Shown here: positions 37,701 through 49,700 of the stretch, piece by piece
How positions within the stretch are numbered: position 1 is the first letter of the stretch
How the letters are laid out: every line of letters starts with the position of its first letter
Source of the DNA: Talpa occidentalis
Taxonomy: Eukaryota; Chordata; Mammalia; Eulipotyphla; Talpidae
Reading direction: 5' to 3'
DNA: 64,000 nt
NCBI RefSeq assembly: GCF_014898055.3
Contig: NW_023603184.1
Coordinates: forward strand, 150,230,149 to 150,294,148
The notes under the pieces: generated by a model
Told to the model about the DNA's origin: nothing
Seen by the model: only the letters and a program-made list of their open reading frames with translations
The model's database searches: none
Made by a program: the position numbers and the translations under genes

Positions 37701-40700
37701 CGTCCCGAGTCTCCCTGCAAACACAGGAGCGGGGTGAGCGAGTGGACCCACCAGCCGCGGCAGCGTGAGCTCGGAGCCGGCCTCTGCGTGCGGCCCGGGG
37801 GAGGCCAGTCCACCCAGGCGCGGCTTGGCCGCTCTCGGCTCCAACAGGAGCAGAGGCTGGATGAGGGGGGCGGGGGGGCAGTGCTTGCAGGTGGGGGGCC
37901 CTGAAGCGAGAGAGCCTGCGAGCTCTGAGCTTCTGAAACAGCGAATTGAAAGCATCCTGAGACCCCATTAGGGGACCCTCCCGGGTTCCAGCAAACACGA
38001 GTCTTAGCAGTGGGGCGCCAACACCCCCACCCCCAGGCTGCGGGGAGCAGGAGCCACTGATGTGGCACTTGCTTCTCACCCCTTTCAGAAGCAAAACGCG
38101 TCCTGCCGCCCTTCTCCCCCCACCTCGTCCCCAGGGGCCGCGAGGGCCTTCCTTACCGGGTCCCCTCGGATCCCGAGGTCTCCCCGCTCTCCCTTGTCTC
38201 CCTTCAGCCCTTTGTCGCCCTAAACAAGAGCACAGGAGACGCTGAGAGCCAGGCCGGGCGTCAGTTTCCCGCCTCGGCCTGACGTCACCTCGCCAGCTCC
38301 CACGTGGTGGCTGCCGCCGAGTTCACAGGTGCGCACGGCGCGAACCCGCCCGCAGATAGTCCTGATTTGTCCACGTTTCCTACGTGCTTACTGGGGACCC
38401 CCTGCGCCCACAGTGCCCGACGCTGAGATTTATTTAAACGAAACACCCTCGGTCCCGGCCTCGGGGGCAACTCTGAGAATGCGCCCCAGGGGAGGCCCGG
38501 GCGGGCTGCCTGGAGGAAGCAGGCCTGACACGCGTGCAAGAGACCTGCTGGGGGAGTTTCAGAGCAACATGGACTCACCCTCCGCCCGGGATTCCCCTTC
38601 TCTCCAGACGACCCGGGCAGGCCCTTGTCCCCCTGCCAAAGACAACGAGAAAAGGTCATTCGCGGCAGTGCCCGCGGCACCGCAGGGCGGGGGCGGCTAG
38701 GGAGGGTCCTTACGTCTTCGCCATTCAGCCCGTCCAGTCCGATCTCCCCCAGCTCGCCCTGTGCGGGAAAGAGACGCGCCGTGAGCGCAGGAAGACAGCG
38801 GCCGAGGGCGGGCGGGGAATGGCGGAAAGGTTTAAATCTGAAATGACCGGAGCTCACGTACCTTCTCCCCTGGGAATCCACGAGAGCCCTGGGAGGAAGA
38901 CAAAGGGGGACTTAGCTCCTGCGGGGAACACGCCCCCCACCCCCAGCGCAGCAGGCTGGGCCCCCACCCACCCTGGACGCAGAGAGCCGGCTTCCTCCTG
39001 CGCCCTCTCGCGCCGTGGGGCGGGGGGAAGGGGGGAAGGCCAGCCAGCGGCCCGAGCTCCCTGGCGGGGGCCTGAGAGCCAGACAGTGGAGCTCAAAAGT
39101 CCCGTTACGCCCCGGGGTGTGAGGCAGCCCCTTCTGCTCCGCTGCCAGCCCCGCAGCGCAGGAGCAAGCGCATCTGTGCTGAACGCAGCAGCACATGGGC
39201 AGTGCCCTCCCTCCCCTGGCAGCTGGCGGGCTCGGGGCTGGCGACCCTGGCATGGCCCCCCGCCCTGGCCCACAGTCCACTGTCCCATGACCGCCCCTGG
39301 CCATCCCTCTCTTGCCATGCTGGGGGCCCCTGCCCGTGCTGTGGCCAGATGTGGTGCTGCCGACTCAAGGGGCGCGGCCCCTGAGCTGAGACCAGCCCTG
39401 GGCCTCCACCCGGGGAGGCGTCTAGAGCCTGGGTCAGCTCTGCCCCTGCCACGGAAGCGGGCCACACGCTCGGGCCGGCCCACACCTGCCAGATGCTGTC
39501 ACCGCCCCTCGTACCTTCACGCCCCTCTGGCCGGGGCAGCCCTGAAAGCCTTGAGTGCCGTTCACGCCAGGCGGACCCCGCTCTCCCTGTCAGGAGACAA
39601 AGGCGTTTGCAAGCTGCGCTGCGGGTCCCTGCGGCCTCGAGGTGTGTGTCACGGGGAAAGGCTGACTCGCTGCTGATGGGGCCTCTGCACCCCGAGCCAG
39701 GCAGAGGGCTGGTCTGGGACCCCGGGTAGCTGAGGCTGAGCGGGCCTCTCTGGGCACGGGGCTACTGGGTGCCGAGTCATCACGGCAAATCCTTCACCCG
39801 CCTGCTCCTGGGTGTCCCTGGTGCCGGCTCTCCGTGCGGCCCAGGCCCAGCCTGACAGGCGCTGCCTCCAGGGGCCTCACCACCGCTGCGGGCCCTTGCT
39901 CCCCACCCCAGCGGGTCAGCCTGACCTCGCCTGCCCCAGGCACTGATTCCGGAAGCTTTACCCACCCCAGCCGGTGCCCTGGCGACAGATCGTCCACACC
40001 AGCCGTGAGGCTCCCCAGCCCCAGCCTCAGCCGCCCCTTCTCTGGTTGGCTCCCCAAATTCAGGAGGCGTGGGGGGTACCACAGTCAGAGGCCTCTGGCC
40101 AGAAACCACTACCGCCCCCAGACACGGGACGAGCTGGCCCTGCGCTGCACCCCACACCCACTCCGGTGGGTGACAGATGCGGAGGAGAGGCGGGAAGTGG
40201 CAGGTGGCACCGGTCACTGCTCAGGCCCGCGGGTGAGGAAGGAGACACGGGCACTTACGGGGCCTCCCTCCTCGCCGGGGTAGCCCGGGTAGCCGTCCTC
40301 TCCGGAAACGCCCTGAAACAAAGAGAAAAGGGTCTGGTGAGTCCTGCGCTTTCTCCGTCCTGAGTTACCCCCGTGCCCCGCACCTGGCGAGGCAGGTTCA
40401 CTGTGGTTTCACGTTTCCTTGAACTGAGGCACTCCCTGCACGTTGGCGCCGTGTCATTCTCCTTCCTACCGAGAGCTCGGCCTCTCTCGGGCCCCCCAGA
40501 AGGCCTGTCGGCTTCCTACGACGCGGGGGCCGAAGCTGGGCACCCACTGCCGGCCCCACGCTGCCGGAGCCGACACTGTCTCAGTGAAAGAGAAGCGCGG
40601 AGTCCCTCACCCCACGAGGGCACAGCGGCGCCGCGAGGGCCTGTCCTGCCCACAGCGAGACCCCCCACCCGACACTGGGCCCGGCCCTCGCTGGTCTCGG

Positions 40701-43700
40701 GCGCGGGAGGGCGAAGCCGCCGGCCATACCTTGGGCCCGATGCTGCCGATGGAGCCGCGGTCGCCCCTTTGCCCGGAGCACTTGCAGGGAACCCCACAGC
40801 AGGCCTTCTCGGCAATGTTGTCCTGCCGAGGGGAAAAGAAAAATTAAAATCTCATGACGGCCCAGAGGAGCAGCACAAACGTGCAGAGAAGGTGCATCTG
40901 CCGCCTGGACCCGCGGGAGCGGCCGCCGGCCGGGAGAGGCGCGCGCTCACCAGCTGCTCCGCCAGCTCGTAGTCCAGGTCCAGCAGGTTCAGCCGCAGGG
41001 GCCGGTTGTAGGTGAATCCTCGGCCGAACTCCAAGTGCATCAGCCCCTCCAAGTCGGCCACGCGTTCCAGGCCCACCAGGATCAGCGCCCGGACGCCTGG
41101 GGGGAGCGGGGGTCACCCAGCATCTGCGTCTCCCCATCCCCTCTCCTCCTGCCTTTGTTGTTCTAAAGGAACCTTCCGTCTAAAACGCGCCCTTAAGAGC
41201 TGAGGCGCCAGAACGCAGGACGCGCTGAGCGACGTCCGGTCACGCCAGGCACTGCCTGGACAGACCACGCTGAGGAAGCGACACGAGGCGTCCCCGCCGG
41301 CTCTGCGCTCCTGCCAGGCACACCACAGGCGCCGAGAGCGGGGGCACCGCACCGCCCAGGGCCGGCCGCCTCGTGTCTGCTACTCGGGAAAGGCCGTCGA
41401 GACGCTGAGATCCGTCACGGTCGCGCCTCCATGCGCTCTGCCTAAGCCCCGGGGACCGGCCTCTGGCCTCCGCTAGTCACTGCTGCCAAACTCCCGGGCA
41501 AGGAGCCGGGGCGACCTCCGACAGCAGACTCGCCGCGTGGGCTTCCGCTAGTCGCTCGTGTCAAAGCGAGTCTTTCCTTACACGAAGCACCTCTGAGCTG
41601 CGGTCACGGCAAACCCCGGGTACCGCGAGGGTCCTTGCCGGCAAGCTGGGTCCTAGGCTACCGCACGCAGCGAAGCGAGTCAGCACTTCTTGGCGGAACT
41701 ATCAAGATTTCTGCGGGCACCGGGGAGTGTGAGGTCCGCGGACCAGGCCCGGACTCGGCAGAGCGTGGGCAGTGCAGAAGGGAGAGCCCCAGGACGGGGC
41801 CTCCAAAGGAGCTGCGCCTCAGGGGCCCCAGCTGAGCCCCCACACCCCCCACCCCCGCCAGGCTTACTCCTTGTGGACCCACCTTCTTGTCGAAGCTGCT
41901 CTGAAGCTTTCTGTAACTCAGCCATGTCTCCATCTGCCCCGTCGGTGAAGTGAATGACCACCTGCAAACCAAGGCCAAAGTCCAGCTCACGTCCAGCACG
42001 CAGAATCTCCTGGCCCTCTCGTCCAGCACATGGAGCCTCCTGACCCCCAAGTCCAGCACACGGAACCTCCTGACCCCCTCATCCAGCATGCGGAACCTCC
42101 TGACCCCCACGTCCAGCACACAGGACCTCCACAATCCCAGCCAGACCCCCTGGAGAAGAAGAGGGACTCAGGGAGACCTAACTTGCCGTGCTCCATCAGT
42201 CAGTGTCCTGTGCCCGGAAAGGAGGGGAGGCGGGCGGGCGGGCAGTGGCTCAGACTCTTTCAAGGAAATGGGGAGCTGAGACAGCTCACACCCCTCGTCT
42301 CACAGGGGATGAGGAAACTGGCCACACTGAGGGAACCAGCCGTCTCGTGGCTCTCAGGCTGTGCAGCAAGCGGGTATGGGGCAGCCTGGGCGTGTCAGGG
42401 CTACGTTTATGTCGCTCTCATACTTGTGGGTATCGTTTCTGGGAATCGTGGGGGCACTGGGTGACGTCCCTGCAAAACTCTATGGCAGAGCCTGAGCCCC
42501 AGCGCCCAGAACACGACCGTGTTGGCCACGGGGCTTCTGGGGAGGGGGAGTCGGTGAGGCCCCTGGGGCGCCCATGCGACAGGATGGTGTGTTCAGAAGA
42601 GAGCAGGACACAGTCCCAGCAGAGGGAGACGGGGGAGGCCGCCGTGCCACCGAGGAGCTGGGATGAGTGATCGCCCCGCGGCGCCTCGGGCCCTGCCCTC
42701 CAGAGCTGCGTGAAAGCAGAGACCGTTCCTTAGCCCCAGCCCGGGAGCCCACGGGATGCCGAGCGCGGCCCGGCACACGGCACGGCGCCTGGTGGGGGTG
42801 TGTGGCACCACACGGAGGCACGAGTCTGTGCCACACGGGGACGGAGGAAAAACTGCAGGAAAACATGAATTCTTTAAATGGGCAGGGCTCGGATGAAACA
42901 CTAATCACGGGTTCCACTCATCCTCGCTCCCCACTGGTTTCCAAGACTTTGCTTCTAGAGCGCAAGCAAAACAGTACAACGCGGTAGACACCGCAGTCCT
43001 GGCAACGAAGGACCTCACCAGCCACCGCGGACAGCGTGCACGGAAGCGCCTGAAGAGGGCCCGGCCGCGGGGCATCCCCCCCCCTCCCCCGCCAGCGGAG
43101 GCCCCAACCCGCTGCTCACCTTCACGCTGTCGGGCGAGGCCTGACTGAACTTGTTCTGGTACAGCTTCAGCGTGTCCGCTGTGAGGACGTACGGGTGCCG
43201 GCTGCGCATGCCCCGGAACTTCTCAAACAGCTCCGGCCTGTACTCGTCAAAGTCAAAGGCCTCCACGGGTCCCGAGGGCGTGTTGGCCACCACGGACACC
43301 CGCACCATGGGGGACTGGCTGCCGCTGCAGCTAATCCTCTGCATCTGGCTGATCCTGTTCAAGATGGTGTCCACCTTGGACTCCAGACCTTTCTGGGTCA
43401 CAAAGACGTTCTGGTTGCTTGAGCCGTCGAAGCCCAGAATGACATCCAGGTTACAGACTGGAAGGGAAAAGCAGGGGAGGAGTCTCAGACCAGGCTGAGG
43501 CGAGCCCCAGGGCCTCACCACACCCCGGGGCTGGAGCAGGGTCTGGAGTGGGGTCTGGGCTGGGATCTGGATGGGGATCTGGAGCAGGATCTGGACCGGG
43601 ATCTGGAGTGGGACAGGACCCTTGAGGACGAAGGAGAGCTTCTGCACATGGGCTTTGACAGCAGCTAGGTCTGCACCTCTCAAAAGCGGAATGATGCTAA

Positions 43701-46700
43701 TCTCCAGGAACCTGAGTTAGAAACCATTTCAAGGTGCTGGATTTGGGGGGACGTTAATCAGCTGGGGGACCACAATCAGTCAGTGCTGAGAGGCCTCTCA
43801 AGTGCGTGCTCTCGATGAAATCACTGAGAACTTCAACGCCCTCATCTCAAATAATCCATCTAGTGACCATCGACAGACACAACTCAGTTCAAATGAGTGA
43901 GTGATTTGGAGCACTGAGGATGGGGTGGGAGTGAGCCTCGCCAAGGCGAGTGAAAACAGATCCATGCCTGTCCCAGAAGCGCCCCCACAGCAGGGCTGGG
44001 TGATCAGCAGGGCCAGCCCGGGCCTGCAGCGACCGTGGGCTCCAGGGGTCCAGCCCACTCTGGGGCCAGGGAGCTGGGCGCCCCCGCGGGACGGGCACAC
44101 GCATGCGGGCCTCACCCTTGGAGACGTCGCTCACACCAGGGCACAAGGTCTCGTGCATGGCGTCATGCAGCGTTTCCAGCACCTGCTCGCTCAGCTCTGA
44201 CAGCTCCTGCACGTTGCCCACGCGGAAGGCCGTGGCGCTGTTGGAGGCGATCTTCCCAACCTCCCCGGAGTCGATGTTCCTCACGCCCACCGCGAACACC
44301 TTGACGCCGCTCTGGGTGAGCGCCAGGCTCGCCTCCTGCGCGTCCTCCACCGACTTCCCGCCCGTGATCACAAAGGCGATCTGGGGCACCCTCTGGTCCA
44401 GGCGGCTGCCCGCCTCGGGCACGAAATGCTTCTGCCGCAGGTGCTCGATGCCCACCTTGGTGTTGGCATGCCGCCCGCCCTTGTAGACCACCTTGTTGAT
44501 GGCGTCGATGATCTGCTCCTTGGAGGAGTAGTCCTTCAGGAAGAACTCGTCGGTGGGGTCGGAGTTGTACTGGACCAGCCCCACCTGGATGGAGTCGCCC
44601 CCTTCATAGAGCGTGTCCACGATCTCGGACACGAAGCGGAGCACCTCCTGGAACGCTTCCCTTCTGAAATTGATGGACCCATCCAGCAGAAACACGATGT
44701 CCGCCTTGTTTTTCTCTAAAAGATATTAAAGTGAAAGTGAGAGTCGGGCTTCACATCCAGAACACACATAATATTTACATTATTTCAATGTAAACTGAAA
44801 TAATTGAAGTAGGACCTTCCTGTCCCTTTGTCCCCATGAACACTGTCCTAAGGCCCCGTCGGCCCTGGATCCACGGCCCTTGTGACGAGAAGAGAAACGA
44901 CAGAGCAGCTGGACTGAAAGGACAGGCAGGCTCCCGCTAGCCCAGCAAAACGGTGCCGTGGGTGGGTTCTCAGTCCCCGGGTGCTTAAGGAAACGCCACC
45001 AAGCTCGTCCTTCCTGCTCAGAAGCTCGGTGCCGTCTGGCAGGAGAGGGGCCGTGAGCTGGGGCAGAGCGGGGAAGGGCCGGGGACAGACCAGGAAGGGG
45101 AAGCAGGTCCCCGGGCAGCACGCAGGAGCCGGCTGCAAATCCCTTGGGGAGGATCTCATGACACTCAAACCACCAAGCCTGGAGCAAGGAGGGAGTGAGG
45201 AGAGCTCGGGATTCGCCGCACGAAGCAGGAGGAGGACGCGGCCGAGGGGCACAGGAGCAGGCCCCAAAAGCCGGCCTAGCATTCGCTCCAGATGGACACA
45301 CGACCTGGAGGTGGCCGCGGGAAGGTGTGGGCTGGGGGGGAGTCACTTGCCCTCAGCAGCCCCAAAGCTGCCATCCAGGAGCTTGGGCTAGAGCTTTATG
45401 TGGGTAGCGCCAAGATCCCCCCGGGAGGATCTGGTCTAAGCCGGGCAGGGAAGGCACCTGCCACGGAGGGGCCCAGTCCAGAGGGGCCAACTCAAGGATG
45501 CCGTCCCACGCCGAGCGCCGAGGACCCTGAGCTGACCCCCAGGCCCTGCCTAGACCTGCCAGAGACCCTCAGGAGTCTCGGGGGCTCAAGGAAGGCTCAG
45601 GGAGAATCGGCGACGTGGCTTTCTGGGACACGTTTCCTCCTACAGTTTCAACTGAACTACTTCTCTGACATCCCAGTGTGATACCAGCAGCAACAGCCCC
45701 AGAGAGACTCACTCACTAAAAATAAATGCCAATCGGGCCTCCCTTGTGACACAGGGTTACATCTCAGCACTATCAAGCTACTGCCAGCCACCCGACTCCA
45801 TCCTCGGCCAGGGAGCTACCCACATGGTGCCGCAGACCTCTCCTGCTGCTCCCCGCAGGAGTGGATTTCAGTAGATCTGCCTGTTCTGTTCCCCGCTCTG
45901 TCTCTGGTGAGTCCTCTCACCCCTGCATCTCTGGCCTGCACCCCAGCTCTACTATGCATAAATAAATACAAATAAATCTTTAAACATTTAAAATAAATAA
46001 ACGCCAATCACATTTTTTCAATGAAAAAACCAACAGCACGCTCCGCTGTCACAGTCCACGCTCCTACCTGGCCACGAGGGGGAAGGAACGTCCACTCCCG
46101 GGGGGGCCGGCGTGAACCTGGAGGGGCCGAACGCGTTCATGACCTGGTCTTCCACGTTGGGGAGGTCTCTGAACTCCCGCACGGTGACCACCAGGCTGGG
46201 GTCGCTGGTGATGGTCTGCGCCTCCGCCCGGTCCATGTTCCGGGACCCCACGCCCACGCTCACGATCCCCGAGGACCTCATCACCTGCGAGGCCCTGGTC
46301 ACGTCGTCCTGCGACTTCCCGCCCAGAAAGAGGACCAGGTGCTGGGGCACCCCGTCTTCTATCCGGCTCCCTGCAGACTTGACGAAGAGATTCCGCGCCA
46401 CGAACTCCAGCGCCTTGCCGGTGCTCAGCGGGGCGCCCCCACGGAAGCGCAGGCGGCGGATATTGTCCAGCACGGCCATCTTGGACTTGTGGGTCTTCAG
46501 GTAGAACTCCGGGAAGACCTCGTTGCTGAACTGCACGACCCCGATGCGCATCTTGCTGGGGCCGATGTTGAGCTTGCGCACGATCCTGCCGACAAAGTCC
46601 CGGATGTGAGCGAGGCCGTCGGGCTTGACGCCGTCGGAACTGTCGATGAGGAAGACGATGTCGGCAGCGTCGCTCTCCACGGCTGCAAGGAAAGGGCCAG

Positions 46701-49700
46701 AACGCTTGTGTCTAAGCCCGAGCGTGTCACGCACCGAGCTACAGTGATAAACCTCGTGTGCGTGTCTCGCTCGGGCTCTTTGAGATTAATCAAAACAGGA
46801 AATTTTCCACCAAAAAAACTCTCCTATTGAAACATAAGTTCCCCAATCTGTTTCCTTATTCTAGTGCCGGCTCTGGCGCCTGGGTCGTGACAACTGTTTA
46901 AAATGCAAGCGGTCTTGGGCCTCCCCGGCGGCCGAGGGACTGTCTCAGCACTGTCACGTTATCACCCTGACGCCCGAGTCCATGCCCGGCCAGGAGCTGA
47001 CCCACCGGGCGCAGCAGACCTCTCCTGTCTCCCCGCTGCTCCCCTCAGCAGTGGATTTCAGTGGATCCACCTGTTCTGCTCCCCACTCTGTCTCTGGTGA
47101 GTCCTCTCACCCCCGCACCTCTGGCCTGCACCCCAGTTTTTCTACACACAAAAAAAAATTATTTTAATGTAAACAACCTTTAGAAATAAATCCCAGGTTA
47201 CAATAATCTACTGAACCCAAACCACTTCTACCAGAGGGAGCAAGACCCCCCCAGACCAGCACCCTGCTATCCAAGAGTGCAGGGCAGCTGGGGTCAAAGG
47301 TCCTTTGCTCTCACACAAGGACACTCCTCAGCTGGTGAGAGCCAAGGGCCCCGAGCCCAAGGGCGTCTGCCCAAGGGTTCGCATCCAGGCGTTTTCCCTC
47401 ATAGTAAGGATTCTAGATGCTTTGGGGGCTGCTCCCTGCTGGGTCGCTTGACTGACTTGGCCACTTTGAGAGGAAACAGTGGAAGCCGAACAATCATGGT
47501 GTTGAGCCACTGACCCTGGGAAAGGGAAAAAGCACCGGGCAGGCACCTCCAGCCCTGGTCCCCTGCAGAGCAGAGAGCTCACGGGGCGCGGACACCAGAC
47601 AGAGCTGAGACCCCTCACGGGCACGCGAACGCTCACACAACAAAGACAAGGACGCAAGCACCCCAGCCTGGCTCGAGGAGTGGCCTCTACCGCACAATTA
47701 CAGCCCCAGCCTGGCCTTGGCACACCACCCCGCGTGGCACCCCCTCCACCCGGACAACGTCCAGCTGGGCCACAGCCCCTTCCCGAGGCCGTTCACAGAG
47801 TCGCTGCCACCAGCTCGAGTCGGGGCACAGACCCTTCCTTCCACCCTCTTACAGTGCCACCCGAGCTCCCCCGTCCTGCATCCTCCGTCCCCCAATAACA
47901 AAGACTCCGTGGTCAGTCCCCAGCGTGCCCTGTGCACCTGTGGCTTCCCGGGAGCCCCCCGCCTCAGAGCCCTGGGGGTGTCTGGCGCCAGAGCACGCAG
48001 AGAAGGCGCGCCCGGTCTCACCTGGGGAAGGGTAGCGGCTGTCGGCCAGGATCTTCTGAATCTGCTCCGAGGTGAGGGTGGTGATGGGGGTCAGCAGCTT
48101 CTGCTCCAGGCTGGGCAGCTCCCTGAAGGTGCTCACGGAGAAGACGTACTCGGGGCTCAGGGAGATCTTCACCAGCTCCTCCTGGTCGGCGTTCTTGGCC
48201 ACGGCGAAGGGCGCCACGCCGAACTGCTTCAGCTCCACGGCCGCCTCGTCCACCTCGTCGGTGGACTTCCCGGACGAGACGAGGACCAGGAACTGGGGCA
48301 CGCCCTCTTCGATCCGGCTGCCCAGCGGCCTCTTGAAGATATTCTTGGACACGTACTCCAGGGCGCCCCCGAGGTTGACCTGCCGCCCGCCCTTGGGCCG
48401 CAGCTGGCGCACAGCGTTCAGGACCTCGTCCTTGCTGGTGTGCGCGTTCAGCAGGAACTCCACCCGCGGGTCCTCGCTGAACTGGATGACCGCCACCCGC
48501 GTGGTGTCAAAGCCCACGTCCAGGTAGTCCACCAGCCTCTCGATGAGGGCTCGGATGTGCTGAAACTCGGGGCCGGCGCCTTGAGACCCATCGATGAGAA
48601 AGACCACATCCTTCTTGCCGCCAGCACCTACGGACCAGACACCACCGCGGCGTGACCTGCGCGGCTCCCAGCTCTCAGCGGCACCGAAGCCGTCCACAGG
48701 GGCAAGGCAGCTGGGCGCTGACTGGACATAACCTGCCAGCCCCGGGAGAGGGCCCCGGGCTCCTCAGTGACGACAGCTCGGGGGAGAGGAAAAACCAGCA
48801 AAGGAGAAGGAAGAGCAACCCCGAGGGAGACAGAGACTAGAGCCAGGGCCGCGCCCGACCCACGGGGGTGGTCACCAGCCACGGAGCAAGCAAGATGGCG
48901 CCGAGACGCAACCGGCGGGCTCTGCCGTTGGAGGACCTTGGCGAGAGTACTCAGTGTCGAGTGGCCGGAGGGAAGGGCAGAGTGGATGTGCTCACTCCTA
49001 CAAAGACACTAGAGCACCACAGCGGGGGAGCAGGGCTCGGGGGGAATTTCTAAGAGAAGAGAAGCCATGCAGGGGTCGCCAGCACGGTGGAGAGCTGAGG
49101 CCGGAGACAGGAGAGCAGGTGCCGCCGGGGGTGGGTGGGGAGGCGCCAAGGCCCACAGCAGCTCTGGCAAGGGCGGGCGAGGAGCTGAGATGGCCGGGCG
49201 TGGACTGGAGCTGCTGGAAGGTCTTCCCAAGGCACCTGCATCTCCTCAGTGACAAGGGCCCAGGCCACCAGCTCAGAGACCGCGGAGGGAGGACGGCGCA
49301 GGAGAGCAGGTCGGGGGAACGAGACACAGGGCCAGCTGTGGGGGGGCGAGGGGCTAGGAGCTATACCGGGCAAACCTGTTCACGTGCACACTAAAGAAAT
49401 CCCACAGACGAGCATCTCATCTGGGGGACAACAGCGCCCCAGGGTGCACCGCATCAAGGGTGCCTATGGGAGACGCCCCGTTCCCTTATTGGGCTGGCGA
49501 GACACAAAGCACCCCCGGCCTCGCTCATGTCCTTCATCCCGCTGCCTCTCAGCAATTTAACCAGGAGCCCTTTGGAACATTCCATGGAAACCAGGGGCAG
49601 GCTGGGCTCTGTCCTGGGCCCCAGGGAGCTGATCGCCCCCAGCAGCTCCTCGTCAGGCATCCCCACCCCCGCTGTGTCCCGCCTCGGATTCCTTCCTTTT

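Larger units (their letters stand above)
29646..40729 (-). other. COL6A3: Introns 15-35 of COL6A3 (triple-helix block)
   Basis: Small introns separate the collagen exons; five are near or below 100 bases (38759-38861, 38633-38713, 29877-29959, 29749-29839, 29646-29736). The larger ones are 39587-40258, 38889-39514, 36200-37373, 33882-34749, 32890-33818, 31164-31879 and 29993-31100. Only one mobile element was found in the block (32516-32791). The rest is unique sequence with no recognised feature. Confidence 0.8.

Noticed and set aside
38534..39676. 380-residue plus-strand open frame
   Set aside because: It crosses several collagen exons and introns on the opposite strand. It is Arg/Pro/Ser/Ala-rich without a domain, as expected by chance in GC-rich DNA.
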